This document shows positions 21,741-33,060 of a stretch of DNA of 64,000 nt, piece by piece. The translations under genes were made by a program, and so were the position numbers. Below the pieces are notes generated by a model. The model saw only the letters and a list, made by a program, of their open reading frames with translations. It did not search any database and had not been told where the DNA came from. Each line of letters starts with the position of its first letter. The stretch's first letter is position 1. The DNA is from Clusia tigrina (lineage: Eukaryota > Arthropoda > Insecta > Diptera > Clusiidae): NCBI GenBank assembly GCA_920105625.2, contig OV050030.1, positions 108,583,216-108,647,215 of the forward strand. Direction: 5' to 3'.

Positions 21741-22960
21741 AATCGATGAGTTTCCATTGCTGTGCAATAAAAGGAGACTTTGTAAGAAATCTTAGATTTT
21801 TTCTTAGTGTGGGAAGAATTCTACCCATGGGCAATGCTCAAACATTCTTGGTCCAGAGAAAATCTGTTAAAATACAAAAAACTGGCAGCACAGTTCAAAT
21901 ACAATGCAAAAAAAGCAAAAACGGGGTGCTTGGAAACTTTAATAAATGCAATGAACCCCTTATCGAAACCTTAAAAAAATTAGTTTGATATTAAAAAGTT
22001 ACCTGGGACTATTAAACAAAATTCAATGAATTTGATCAACACCAATTCTGGCCAACCGATATTTCCAAATACTTCACGTGTAAATGGTCAAACTATTCTC
22101 TAGACTGTAATTTCTCAGAGGCTTTTGGCAACGAAAAAATTAAATTTGTAGTGGAGTGTAATAGCTCACAACTACATATGTGCTCCTTCGATAAATATGT
22201 TGAAACTGACATTTCCCAAACTGAATTTACTATTGCTCAGAATAATACAAAAGGAAAACCACCTGGACTTGACAGAATATCGTACCCAATGTTTATTATT
22301 ATTTGTTATGTTTATTATGATTAATTGATCTTTTCAACAATATTTTACATTATGGCATTTACCCGAAACCGAAACAATCAAAAATAGAACTATCGGGATA
22401 CCTCCCTATTTCATTACTCCCCGGTAAGGGTAAACTCATGGAAAAAATAATTGCCACAAGGCTTATGTGGTACATTAAAAGGGCTACATTTATAAACACA
22501 CATCAAGTTGTATTCAAAAAGGTTGGGTACCATGGACGCTCTACTCTACTTCAACCATTATGCAACGAGAGCACTTTCATTATGTAACGAGAGCACAGTC
22601 CTAACTATAGACTTTGCTATAAGTCAGCAAAATTATTTCAAAGCAAAAATATGTAGAACACTGCATATATGCCGATGACGTCTTCATCTTCCCTAGTTGC
22701 CAAGACAATAACCTCATACGCAGTACTTTCACCGCTATTCTTGAAGACCTATCTAAACGGTCAAATATTTCTGGAGTGAATGTAGCGTTTAACAAATGCA
22801 GCACCCTACATATTTGCAATAAGAAATCATGTGCCGGTTTTGATAAAAGCTTTCGTAATGCAATCATTCAAAGCGCAAATACGTTGAAAATCTTAGGCAT
22901 AATCATAGACAGTAAATATACTTTTAAGGCACACTGTGATACAATAGGAAAAGCTTTGAC
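21741..22960 (+). pseudogene. I-like ORF2: linker and reverse transcriptase
   Basis: Pieces in different frames: LKYKKLAAQFKYNAKKAKTG near 21865-21930, KGKPPGLDRISYPMF near 22250, SLLPGKGKLMEKIIATRLM near 22410-22470, then the catalytic YADDVFIFPS near 22670-22700 and NISGVNVAFNKCSTLHI with LGIIIDSKYTFKAH near 22760-22930. The Asp pair is intact, but the frame is broken several times and part of the palm (around 22560-22650) is scrambled. Confidence 0.82.
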
Positions 22961-23937
22961 ATAAGACTGAATATTATCAAATTCCTTTCTTCTAAATTCT
23001 GTCGAACCCATCCTAAAACCTTACTCAACATCACAAGGTCACTTATCTTGTCAAAAGCCTACGCACATTCCCAACAACACCTACGAAAATATTCTAGCTG
23101 AGGCAAGAATGCCGTCAATAGACGAAAGAATTCAATATGCCACCCTACGTTTAATACCAAAATTATGGTCCGGATTCAGCCCTATCCTTCACAAAGTGAT
23201 CACAAAATGTTCAAATCACGAACGACCGATAAAAATTCATCGTGCCATCGATAAATGTATCCGATTTGTAAAACAAGAACAATTAATTATTAACCCTATC
23301 AAAAGATCTTATAATCTATATCCATCTTGGATGCTCAGTGACTCATCCTTTACACTCGACCTGTTAAAATACTCAAAAAAGGACACTGCAGCGCTACCTA
23401 TCAGCAAATTTTCCTGGAACATAAATCAAGATTGGAAAAATCGTGGCAATACATATATACCGACGGTTCAAAGAGTATTGATGGGACGTCTTTCGCTGTA
23501 GTAAACAATAATGGTGATCTATCAAGCATTGGTCTACTCGGCTACCATTGCTCTGCATTCACTGCAGAGCTAACAGCAATCTACAAGGCAATTACCCAAT
23601 CAGACAAAGCCAGGGGTAAATTTATAATTTACTCAGACAGTCAAGCAAGTATCAATTATATTCGCAATTTATCCAAAGGAAGTGATACATTTTTAAAATC
23701 CGAGATAAACTTAAAAAATTCAACAAAAAAATCAAAATAATGTGGATTCCCAGCCATTCCGGTATTCGCGCAAACGAATATGCTGACTCAATGGCCAATA
23801 TTGCCCGAAGGACTCCCGCTTACACTTTCAGCACCATCGAAAAAAATACATACACCCCTATATATATGAATAATATATGCTCCAAATACAAAACAGATCT
23901 TGGGCTGACTACGTACACCATTATGCTTCAATGAACC
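22961..23937 (+). pseudogene. I-like ORF2: thumb and RNase H
   Basis: Frame 23109-23501 gives the thumb/connection (MPSIDERIQYATLRLIPKLW). RNase H starts in the overlapping frame from 23432: YIYTDGSKSIDGTSFAVV (first Asp), AFTAELTAIYKAI (Glu), IYSDSQASINYI (Asp), then after a frameshift at 23740 WIPSHSGIRANEYADSMA (His and last Asp). All RNase H catalytic residues are visible, unusual for this window, but the frame is split. Confidence 0.85.
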
Positions 23938-24695
23938 CATTGAGATTTTGCCCTAACTACCCAACACATCTCAATAGGTCCGAGATCCGTCCATTCATTC
24001 TCCTCAGACACAGGGCACATCAGAATTAGCCACGAACACCTGCTAAATGGATCATGCACGCCAAATCACCATTTCTGCAATAAACAATCAGTTTCAATAA
24101 TCCACTTATTGAACGAATGCCTGCACTTCCATATGGCGAGGAACAATCTTCTTTCGGACAAAATCCCCAGCGAGCTCCTAAATAACCCTTCAACCGATAA
24201 TATAAAAAAATTGTACTGTTTCATAAAAAACACTAATTTAATTAATTTCATTTGAAAATACTAACAAAGTACAACTACCACACAACATGTATTAAAAGTA
24301 AAAACACTAGTTGTTACAGATTGTCTAAGAAAATATGTCAATGCAGCCCTGTTTTATATTATTCTTGATTCCTTTTATTCTATGTTTCGTTTTTGATTAT
24401 ACTATCTACGAGTACATGTTTCTCTTTTTTTTTGGGGGGGGGGGAGGGTTTCCAGTTTGGTTGAGTTTAGAATGCACGCGGAATAAGTATTAGATGAAAG
24501 TTGTTAAAAATTAAGTGAACAGTAAACGTGTTAAATACAAACAATCTCTTGGTTTTTTTTATTTGGACAATTTCCCCAAACACTAGTATAGCATATTTAT
24601 TACATGAGAACTGAAAACCACAGTCGCTAGTGCTCCGCTTCCAAATTGTACACAAATTTATTTTTGTACAAATTATATTAAAAATAATAATAATA
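23938..24695 (+). other. I-like C-terminal remnant and 3' UTR
   Basis: 23938-24255 carries degraded C-terminal coding (RTQGTSELATNTC-like, then NECLHFHMARNNLLSDKIPS in one frame). 24256-24675 is AT-rich and contains a run of eleven G (24434-24444) followed by AGGG. It ends in TAA repeats. No other gene. Confidence 0.5.
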
Positions 24696-24850
24696 AAATT
24701 AGGAAATATAGGCCGGTCGCCGTAAAAGCGGTATGAGAGTACAAGAATAAGTTAACCAGGTTGGCACGTAAGGAATATAGGTATATAAGGAAGCACTACA
24801 ACTCATGATGGAAGCGTATCAGCGAATTAAAGAATAGATTCGCATCCGCT

Positions 24851-25300
24851 TTGGGAACAAGAAGGCCTTGTTTCGTGTTTATTAGATCACCCGATGCGTT
24901 CATCGAGATACCCTGCAAGGCGGCAGCTGGTGGAAAACTAGTGTTTTTGGTAGACTCAAGAGCGGACACCAGCCTTGTTAAATCTAGTGTTCTACGAAAA
25001 GGACTGGTCATTCATGAAACGAATGTGAAGACTCCTAACGGTGCCTTTGGGTGTTGTATTAGGAGACTAGTCTCAGTTAGGGTGAACCACCGCACGGTCA
25101 GGGACGTAAATTTAAGACCGTAGTAAAACTGGAAAACGAAGGTATTCCGGCTGATGGTATACCCGGCCAGGAAAACCTTTTGGGCCGCAGCATTCTGAAT
25201 GCAGTAAGTAAAGATTTATCATTTTTCGGTGAGAATAAGAATAGGATTCTAACACTTCCATTAAAGTCGCGTCGCGAAGGAACCGTAAATGGGGTTAATA
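24851..25300 (+). pseudogene. gypsy retropepsin-like protease
   Basis: Aspartic protease domain that would cleave Gag-Pol. The active-site region is FLVDSRADTSLVKSSVL, near 24945-24995, so the usual DSG/DTG triad reads DSR. A C-terminal part LLGRSILNAVSKDL (a G-R-x-x-L flap/helix motif) lies near 25165-25215 after a frameshift. This domain is absent from the two duplicated copies at 1-1722 and 13143-14866. Confidence 0.7.
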
Positions 25301-25439
25301 ATAGTATTTAGGAAATGGTAGGTGCGGGGACAACGAGAGTAATTACTCTCCTTGTAAACACGAGACTTCGGACGGTTTTTTGCACAACTAGCAGATAGCG
25401 GAGGGTGTATATATGGGAGAGACCAGAACGCACGTTGAC

Positions 25440-26062
25440 ATGGGGACGGTGTACGCTTGCATATTAAATGCATCAGAAGAGGACTATTATATAGATAAGG
25501 ATTTTAGGCCTAAGTTTACTAGTTATGATAATTTTAAGGGAGACGTCCTCCATAGAAGTCATATGTACACCATTCCGTGACATATTTTTGCTGGAAGGAG
25601 ACCAGCTAACATACACAATCGAGATAGAACATGAACTACCAACAAGGGCGGATTAGCCGCCAATTAAGCAGAAGCAATACAGATTACTACAAGCTCACAA
25701 AGATGAGGTAAATAGACAAGTTCAGGGAATGTATAAGGATAATATATTTTGACGAACTACATCGCCTTGGAATTCACCATTTATTTTTGTGCCTAAGAAG
25801 GGGGGAGCTCAAGGTCAGAAGAGGTGGAGAAGAGTCGTTGATTTTAAGAAATTGAACGACGCCACTATCAAGCAGGTGTTTCCGACGAGGACCACTGAAC
25901 AATGTGCTAACAGGCTTGCAAGTATTAGATTGTTTTGTGTATCTAGATGATATCTAATCTATGGAAAGAACTTACAGTAGCATTCGCAACGCTTGTGCAA
26001 GGTGCTCCGGAAATTACAAGAACACAATTTTAAATTATATACAGTGAAGTGTCAATTATTAC
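25440..26062 (+). pseudogene. gypsy reverse transcriptase, decayed, internal deletion
   Basis: RT fingers with WNSPFIFVPKKGG and RRVVDFKKLNDATIKQVF; stops are scattered. Near 25890 the sequence jumps to LASIRLFCVSR and, in another frame, VYLDDI near 25938, so the YLDD box is present although the preceding motifs are deleted. Ends at HNFKLYTVKCQ, where the 9-bp target duplication of the Jockey element begins. Confidence 0.82.
26054..26062 (+). repeat. Target site duplication, left copy
   Basis: AATTATTAC here and again at 29508-29516, directly after the poly(A) tail of the Jockey element. Gypsy coding sense ends at the left copy and resumes in frame at the right copy. Confidence 0.85.
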
Positions 26063-26075
26063 TATTACTATTATT

Positions 26076-26152
26076 ATTCGGCAGTCGAGCCACCTCTAGA
26101 TCGGTTCGTTTCGGATTCGGCAGTTGAGCGTCGTCTAGATCGGTTCGTTTCG
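26076..26152 (+). repeat. 39-bp tandem repeat in Jockey 5' UTR
   Basis: Two copies starting at 26076 and 26115, sharing ATTCGGCAGT(C/T)GAGC and TCTAGATCGGTTCGTTTCG. They lie at the very start of the element, where Jockey-type elements keep their internal promoter; a promoter role is inference. Confidence 0.85.
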
Positions 26153-26247
26153 TCGCACCTACGAGAAAAAATTCAGTTAAGTTTAAGAAAAGTGTAGAAC
26201 GCCAAAAAAAAACAACAAAAATCAATTTAAAACCTTCGAAATATTGA

Positions 26248-26930
26248 GTGATCCAACTAATTGCCTTCTCAAGGATTGAATATTATTTTAAAAAATTAAA
26301 GCAAAACATTTGTGCTATTAACAAACTTAAATGGAAGACGAAGGAACCGCTTGATATGTTCGTTCTGACATTCGACTCTTCTGAAGATGTGAAGAAAATT
26401 CACGAAATCAAAAACATTTTAAATACAATTGTAAAGATTGAACCAATAAAATCATCTAACTTAATTCCCCAGTGCAAAAGTTGCCAATCATCACAATCAC
26501 AAAAAATTTCTGAGGGAAACCTCCACGATGCGTCAAATGTGCTGGCAAACATATATCTTCAGAGTGCCAAAAGCCAATAGCTGATAAACCCAAATGCTGC
26601 AATTGTGGTGAGTCGCACCCAGCAAATTATCGTGGCTGTGTAATTGCGAAAGAATTACAAAAAATCAGATCGAAGAAGACAACTTTTGTTAAAACGAAGG
26701 ATCGCGATAATAATCAATTTGCTGCGTCCAAAAATGTCCCCACCAATATTGGACCATCTACGAGTACTAAGGCAGCAATGCTCAAATAACGAAAGGCTCT
26801 GCCCCCAATTTTGCCCCACAAAGCACCGATGCGCTGTCAATAATCTTGGCAAAGCTAGACTGCCAGGAAAAAATGTTCAAAACATTGGAATTGCGCTTGG
26901 AGCACAAAATGCAATTTTTAAATTATGACT
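26248..26930 (+). pseudogene. Jockey-like ORF1 (Gag-like)
   Basis: N-terminal frame to 26580 reads LDMFVLTFDSSEDVKKIHEI and IVKIEPIKSSNLIPQCKSC, as in the domain before the zinc knuckles of Jockey ORF1. The knuckles lie in shifted frames near 26480-26640 (RCVKCAG-type and KCCNCGESHPANYRGC, which has the C-x2-C-x4-H-x4-C spacing). C-terminal parts continue to ~26930 with stops. RNA-binding role is from the family. Confidence 0.8.
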
Positions 26931-26936
26931 GATTGT

Positions 26937-27617
26937 CTAAGACTAATTTTATAAAACGCAAATGGTTTAGCCAAACACAAAAATGAGCTGGAAGTCGTGC
27001 TTAACAATGAAGATATTGATATATGCTTAATTGCTGAAACTCATTTTACTAAGCAATCGCATATGTCCTTTAAAAAATACGCGCTTTACCATACAATACA
27101 TCCTGACAATTTTGCAAGGGGTGGTAGCGCAGTCATAATCAAAAGCTCCATTAAACATCACTTGGAGGACCAAAACAGCACAAATGAGTTTCAAACCACA
27201 TCCGTTTCCGTTGAAACTTCCAAACAACCACTGGTTCTAACTGCTCTATATAGTCCACCTAGCCACCAGTTGAAATATGAAGACTATTTTTCTCTTTTTA
27301 ATCGTTTCCATGATCGTTTTATAATTGGAGGCGACTTCATCGCAAAACATACGTTTTGGGGCTCAAGGCTCACCACGACAAACAGAAGAGAATTATTCAA
27401 AGCCATAGAGCGTACATGTTGTAATTCAATTCCAACTGGTAAACCAACATATTGGCCATCGGATACTAGCAAAGTACCAGACTTAATTGACTTCTTTGTC
27501 TACAAAAACATTCCTGCAGCGCATTTAACTATCACTGAAGGATTTAATTTGAGTTCTGACCATTCACCGGTGCAATTGCTAAATTCCCAAACCCCAGCAC
27601 TAAATCCAAGCACATGA
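26937..27617 (+). pseudogene. Jockey-like ORF2: APE endonuclease
   Basis: Starts near 26950 (NANGLAKHKNELEVVLNN), then DIDICLIAETHFT (catalytic Glu), FARGGSAVIIKSSIKHH, LVLTALYSPP, IIGGDFIAKHTFWGSR (GDFNAKH motif with Ile for Asn), PDLIDFFVYKN and LSSDHSPVQL (Ser-Asp-His motif). Domain order complete; the Asn change in the GDFNA motif and the stop at 27617 argue against activity. Confidence 0.88.
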
Positions 27618-28500
27618 ACGTTAGTAAATGCTTGTACTGACTGGAATTACTTTCAAGTGCAGCTAGAACAATTAGCCAAGTTTGATTCTATTGTTACCAG
27701 TGAGCAACTTGATGATGCTGTACTCCACTTTATACACCAAATACAGATGGCAGCGTGGAATAGTACGCCCACACTAAGACTTGTTCTGCACGGGAAAAAT
27801 TATCCACCTTTTATTAAGAGCTTAATTGCAGAGAAACGGAAGCTACGGAAACGTTGGCAACAAACCAGATCTCCAGCAATCAAATCGAATTTAAGCTTAG
27901 CCAGGAAACATATACACACAGCAATCATGTCATTCAATAATGACACATTTAATCGATTTCTGATGGATCTTACAGCTGACAAGACCACAGAGTACGCTTT
28001 GATATTGACTCAACGATACACTGTGGGTCAAAACAATCGCGTAAAAACCAAAGTTGTTTGCTGAACATCTTGAAAAGACCTTTCGTCCAAATGAAGGAAA
28101 TGATGAAATAGTTATAAATGAAAGTTGGCTAGAGTGCGATACCCACATTACTCAAGTAACTCCCAAAGAAGGTGGTAAGCAAATTCATAAAATGAAACTA
28201 AAAAAAGCGCCAGGAAACTAAAAAAGTGGCAGTTCTTCGTAAACTGTCCAATAATTGCGTCTCTTATCTGTCTGATTTAATTAATAATTGCTTCAGGTTG
28301 AGGCATGTTCCTATATATTGGAAATTCGAAGAGGTAATCATGGTACCCAAGCCTGGGAAATCACTCAACGACGTATCACCGTATAGGCCAATATCCTTAC
28401 TGCCAGCATTGTCAAAACGATTTGAAAAATTGCTTTTAGCGCGCTTAATGCCAATAATTGAGAATAAAAACTTGATTCACATTGTAACGACTCTTTTTAT
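27618..28500 (+). pseudogene. Jockey-like ORF2: linker and RT fingers
   Basis: Linker frame 27657-28064 (NYPPFIKSLIAEKRKLRKRW). RT fingers resume after frameshifts at 28226: WKFEEVIMVPKPGKSLNDVS, YRPISLLPALSKRFEKLL, RLMPIIENKNLIH. The following RT motifs, including the first catalytic Asp motif, are missing up to about 28590. Confidence 0.85.
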
Positions 28501-28589
28501 CGTGATGTGTGTGTATATAGTTGCGTAGCGACTCTGTTACCTGTAGTGTGGGCCAAAATTTCCCACAGAAGATTTTAGTCCTCACAACA

Positions 28590-29345
28590 TACGACCTACC
28601 AACAGCAAATCAGCAAATCAGCAACTAACCGCAACATTTGCGGACGATACTGGTGTTCTGGCTACAGGTAACACTATCGAAGACGCGACAGCTAAGCTAC
28701 AAGAGGCTGTAAATTGTATTGCTTCATGGGCTAAGAAATGGCGCATTAAGTTAAACAAAACCAAACCAGCGCATATAGTTTTTTCACTGAAATATACACC
28801 TTACAAACCGATTTTCATGGATGAGTTAATAATCCCACATGTCAACGAAGCCAAATACCTGGGTATTACACTCGACGCCAAATTGCGCTGGAAAGCTCAC
28901 GTAAAGGAAAAAGGAGAGGAGCTTGACCTGAAATTCAACAAATTGTACCACCTTATTGGCAGACACTCTACCCTGTCAATTCACAACAAACTAATGGTGT
29001 ATAAACAAATACTGAAGCCGACCTGGAGCTATGGCAAACAATTTTGGGGATGTGCTAGTGAAATATACATTGCCACTATCCAACGTTTTCAAAATAAAGT
29101 GCTGCGATGTATTGTTAATGCACATACTATGTTAGAAATAGCGATCTCCATCGTGATCTTGGCATGCCACCTGTCACTGATGTGACAAAAAAATTTACAA
29201 TTTCTCACAAACAGCGAAAACGCACGTCAACGTTGCAGCATCCAGTTTACTTCTGACGACTTCGCAGCGTAGGCGGCTAAAACGGAAAACAGTCTCAGAC
29301 CTAATGGAATTCGAGTAGCCGATATTTTATTTATATGTTATATGT
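28590..29345 (+). pseudogene. Jockey-like ORF2: RT palm end and thumb
   Basis: Starts after the deletion with TYDLPTAN near 28590, then TFADDTGVLATGNTIEDA (catalytic Asp pair intact, near 28630-28680), KWRIKLNKTKPAHIVFS, then frame 28817-29185: HVNEAKYLGITLDAKLRW and a thumb (KLMVYKQILKPTWSYGKQFW). C-terminal coding fades after 29185. Confidence 0.85.
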
Positions 29346-29507
29346 TAGCATGTACATAAAATACTTAACGGTTTTCTTTTAATTTGTTTAACTTATTCGA
29401 ACAAAATTGCTAGTTAGTATTACCTGTATTTACTAGGTGCAATTATAAAACTTTTCTGTATATGGTATAAGATTCGTTAAAAAAAAAAATAAAAAAATAA
29501 AAAAAAA
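29346..29507 (+). other. Jockey 3' UTR and poly(A) tail
   Basis: AT-rich, ending in A runs broken by single T (29477-29507), directly followed by the right target duplication. Confidence 0.8.
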
Positions 29508-31195
29508 AATTATTACGAAGTGACGTGGTTTATTTAGGTCATTGTTGATCAGAGGCAGGAGCACTGCCTGATCCTCAGAAAGTGGAATGGGTGAGGAATA
29601 TTCCAATCCAAAGGAACAGAAGAGAAGTGTAAGCATTCCTAGGACTAGCGAACTATTATAGAAAGCTCGTAGAAGGACTAGACGGATTTGCATTGTCAAA
29701 CAATAAGTTGGCACTTAAAGAAGCAAAGTACGAATGGACAGAGATCTGGCAACAAGCATTCGAGAGCTTCGATTTTGGCGTACTCAGACTTTGAAGAAGC
29801 TTTTTTGTTGACCATCGATGCTAGCAATGAAACATTGGGGGCAGTTTTGTCGCAAGGGGAATTCGGAAAGGATCGACCATTCGCATTCGCAAGCAGGGCG
29901 CTTAGCGATACGGAGAATAAATACTCCACGAGAGAGAAGGAATTTTAAACCATAGTGTGGGCTAAGAAAAATTTCAGGGCATTTCTGTTAGGGCGGCCTT
30001 CTGTGTATGTTTTTGAAATCATATGCAGGCCTGAGAAGAAAAATTAGAATGCAGATGCACTTCGCAGAGTGCCACAAAAGTAAAAGATATCGGGAGTTCA
30101 AACTAGAGCAAAGGCAAAGGCCAATAGGGAGAAGCAGCAGAAATAGAAGAAGCGAATGACGAAAGAGACAAACTGTCAGCCAGAAGAGTAGATCGACTGA
30201 ACAGTAAAGATGACATAGCAAAGGTACTGAAGGGTTTCCATGTTTCACCTTTAGGTGGACACCGGGGGTCTAGGAGAGCCTACGAGTGAATCAGATGGGT
30301 ATATGCCTGGAAAGGAATACTCAGAGACATAAAAAATTATGTAAAGAGTTGCCCAAAATGTCAGGCCAACAACAGTTCGAGGTGTTAACTGACACAACGA
30401 AATAACCATTTGATAAAGTTCACAGGGATATTGTAGGTATTTTACCTGAGACAGTTTCGGGTAATAAGTTCATCTTGACATTCCAAGATGATTTTTCAAA
30501 GTATATGGCATGCGTAGCTATACTGGTTCAGAGGCGAGTATGGTAGCCAAAGCATTTTTTGACTAAATTATAGCGCATTGCAGCTTACCGAAATTGTTGG
30601 TGAGCAAGAACGGTTTGATTTTCGTGTCAAAATAATTCTCTGAGTCGTGTAAAATGTTAGGGATTAGGAAATTACACATTACTCCTTACCATTCGCAAGC
30701 AAATGGTTCGCTAGCACGAAGTTATAGACATCTGGCAGAACACTTTCGTCAAAGAGAATGGCTCTAACTGGCAGCAGTGGTAGACTGCGGAAATGCATGT
30801 ACGTAAGAATACTGTACATGTATCAACCAAGCAAACTCCGTTTAGAACATTCTACGAGTTTGATTTCAATATACCAGCAAATTTAGAATGCCATTGTGCG
30901 CCAGTATACAATGCTGATGACACAAATAAAGTGGAAAAATATCAGCTACAGCAAGCGCATGAATTGGTTGGAGAAAGCCAAGATCGTACTACACGAGTAG
31001 CCAGAGAAGCCTACAACAAGGTACTAAACCCAGTAGTCTTTCATGTGGGTGACCGAGTACTAATGAAGAACCGTACTAGGAAAAATAATTTTCTCCTGTG
31101 TGGTTATGGCCATACACGGTGGCAGAAATCCGCAGCCCAGTTACCACGGTGGTAACGATTAAAAGCAAACAAAACTCCACAATAACTTACTAAAG
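29508..31195 (+). pseudogene. Old gypsy copy, right part: RT end, RNase H, integrase
   Basis: Continues the gypsy frame interrupted at 26062: VVYLGHC, GALPDPQKVEW, then in pieces RNase H (LLTIDASNETLGAVLSQ near 29810, Asp intact) and the integrase zinc region near 30225-30365. The core continues in shifted frames. At 30714-30716 the third catalytic position is Ala (SLARS) instead of Glu. Best frame 30793-31155: STKQTPFRTFYEFDFNIPAN, VFHVGDRVLMKN. Very decayed. Confidence 0.85.
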
Positions 31196-33060
31196 TTTGT
31201 CCATTTAAAAATCCATTTATTAAATAACATGTGTGTGTGTTTGTAATGTATTAAGTATATGAAATCAGCATTTTATTAACAAGCATAAAATAGCGTCAAT
31301 TCTATTTTGAAAGTCAAGTCCAGCGTAAAATTGAACCATATTGACTTAGGTCGTTTATAAATTACATAATGTGAATATGCCAGCAAACATTGCAGCTACA
31401 ATGCAGTAATAAGAAGAATGAGAAGAGAGAGAATGATTCAAAAATATTAATTGTTGAAAGTATTGGATTAGAAAGAAGTACAAAGGAAATACTTGAATAT
31501 AAGTAAGAATAGCTAATTTGAAGTTCTAAGAAAGGGAAAAATCGCGACGGAAATAAAATAAACTAATATATGGTTACAAACAGTACATACAAAACAGAGT
31601 ACGTTATTGTACAAAGTAAATGCATTACACGGGTGAAATTTCACTCCTCTTTCCCAGTGTATATCACTATATTAATATTAAGTAAAATCTTTTGTACGTT
31701 GAAAGGGAAAGGCGAGAGAAATAAAATTCAAGTAGATGCAATCAAAAGTGCCTGAAATATATCTTTGGGATCATATACGAGTAAATTACTAGGTGTTAGA
31801 GGATACTGTCGTTTATATGTATATACACACCAGGCGATAACAAATTTAAAACATATTAGGTGCAATGAAAAATTTTGTCTTACAATTGATATTTCTTTCA
31901 CTTAAACGGGTTTATTTGGAATATTCTCGCTTATGTCAGATGCAGAAAAAATTTGCTCACGATTAAAAAAAAGGCATTTATAAAGAAACGACAAAATAAT
32001 AAAAAAACAATTTCGATGTATTAAAATTGTAGAATAAAATATAAAATACATTTTATTCAAGTAAGAAAAAAAATGTTTTTTTCAAAAATTATAAAATTAA
32101 AATTAATGTAAAAGTAAAATTGAAATCAAATGTAGTTTTTAAAGTAGTTTTTAAATATATAATAAATGAAAAATTGGTAAAGTGAAAGACTCATATGTAT
32201 AGGTTACTTATATTTTTTGGCTTTAAGGCGTTATTGGGCAGAGAAGAATATATTGGTGGATCATCATATGCAACATGGACTGAAAAGGAGCGTACTGCAG
32301 TGTCAAAGCGAGCGTGAGGTAAACCAACGTCCCTGAGAACGGTGAACAATTGATTGAGGGCAATAGAAGTTAGCGTAATGGAAGTTAGCGAACAAAAAGG
32401 TTAACTGAAGAAGACGATGAAGGAAAAGTAGAACAAGTACAATAAAGAAACGAACGGAAAACGATGTCTAACACGTGCATGAAACTGGCCAAACGGCACA
32501 ATTTTTAACGATCCTGTCTGAGAACAATTTTTGCTGAAATTTAGATGAAAATTCATTTTCGCGGCAAAGGAGTGGAGGGGTTACTAACTCCCCATGCGCG
32601 ATATGCCTGCGAACTGAGGCCTATGAAACAATGAAGATGGTACCAGAAATATTTAATTGATTGCATAGCCGGACAAACCTTTACGGAAACGTCAAAATTT
32701 GTGTTTTCAGCAAGGAAGGTATCAAGGTATCAGCCATTATTTCATACGCTAGTGTGCATGCTTTCTGATTCCCGTTCAGATAATGTTATATAAATTCCAA
32801 TGTTCCTCCGTATATAAAGTAAAAGGCAGCTATAACAACAATCATAGCTTCAACTTTCAACATTAATTTCAAGTCGCAAACAGAATAATCTCCTGGCGTA
32901 AACTTCATACTAACTACGAACAGATCCAGCATTACCTAGCCAAGCTTCATTGGCTAACTTCTCAACGTGTTTTCCAATTTGAAAATCTCCACCGACACTT
33001 AGTACCGAAGATTACCTTGACTTCGTCTGAAGCGCAACTACTCGCATAAACTTAGATCAT
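31196..33060 (+). other. Gypsy 3' region with LTR candidate
   Basis: No gene. 31890-32570 matches the reverse complement of 9240-9900 with clear divergence (e.g. AAACGGGTTTAT, CTTATGTCAGAT). A purine-rich AAAGGAGTGGAGGGG near 32565-32579 may be the polypurine tract. About 230 bases later a TATA box (GTATATAAAG near 32811) and a run of short motifs suggest an LTR. Its end cannot be placed. Confidence 0.5.

Larger units (their letters stand above)
21730..24695 (+). mobile_element. I-clade non-LTR retrotransposon, 5' truncated
   Basis: Plus-strand order: linker after endonuclease, RT, thumb, RNase H, 3' UTR. RNase H and the RT motif GKPPGLDRISYPMF fit the I clade. The 3' end is placed at AATAATAATAATAAAA (about 24676-24695), because I elements end in TAA repeats. 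ORF1 and the endonuclease are absent. Many frameshifts and stops. Confidence 0.75.
24720..26062 (+). mobile_element. Old gypsy copy, left part
   Basis: Same gypsy family as 1-1722 and 9240-15620: the sequence around 25455-25540 matches 996-1080. Runs from the end of Gag through protease and RT to the point where a Jockey element is inserted (26062); it continues at 29508. Many stops. An internal deletion in RT near 25890 joins the fingers to the palm. Confidence 0.82.
26063..29507 (+). mobile_element. Jockey-clade non-LTR element inserted in gypsy
   Basis: Plus-strand element with a repeated 5' UTR, ORF1, ORF2 (endonuclease and RT, no RNase H) and an interrupted poly(A) tail (29477-29507). 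Flanked by AATTATTAC on both sides. An internal deletion in RT near 28500-28590 and several frameshifts make it dead. Confidence 0.88.

Noticed and set aside
24434..24448. G11-A-G3 run as a regulatory quadruplex
   Set aside because: It is a single homopolymer in a decaying 3' UTR with no paired G tracts nearby.
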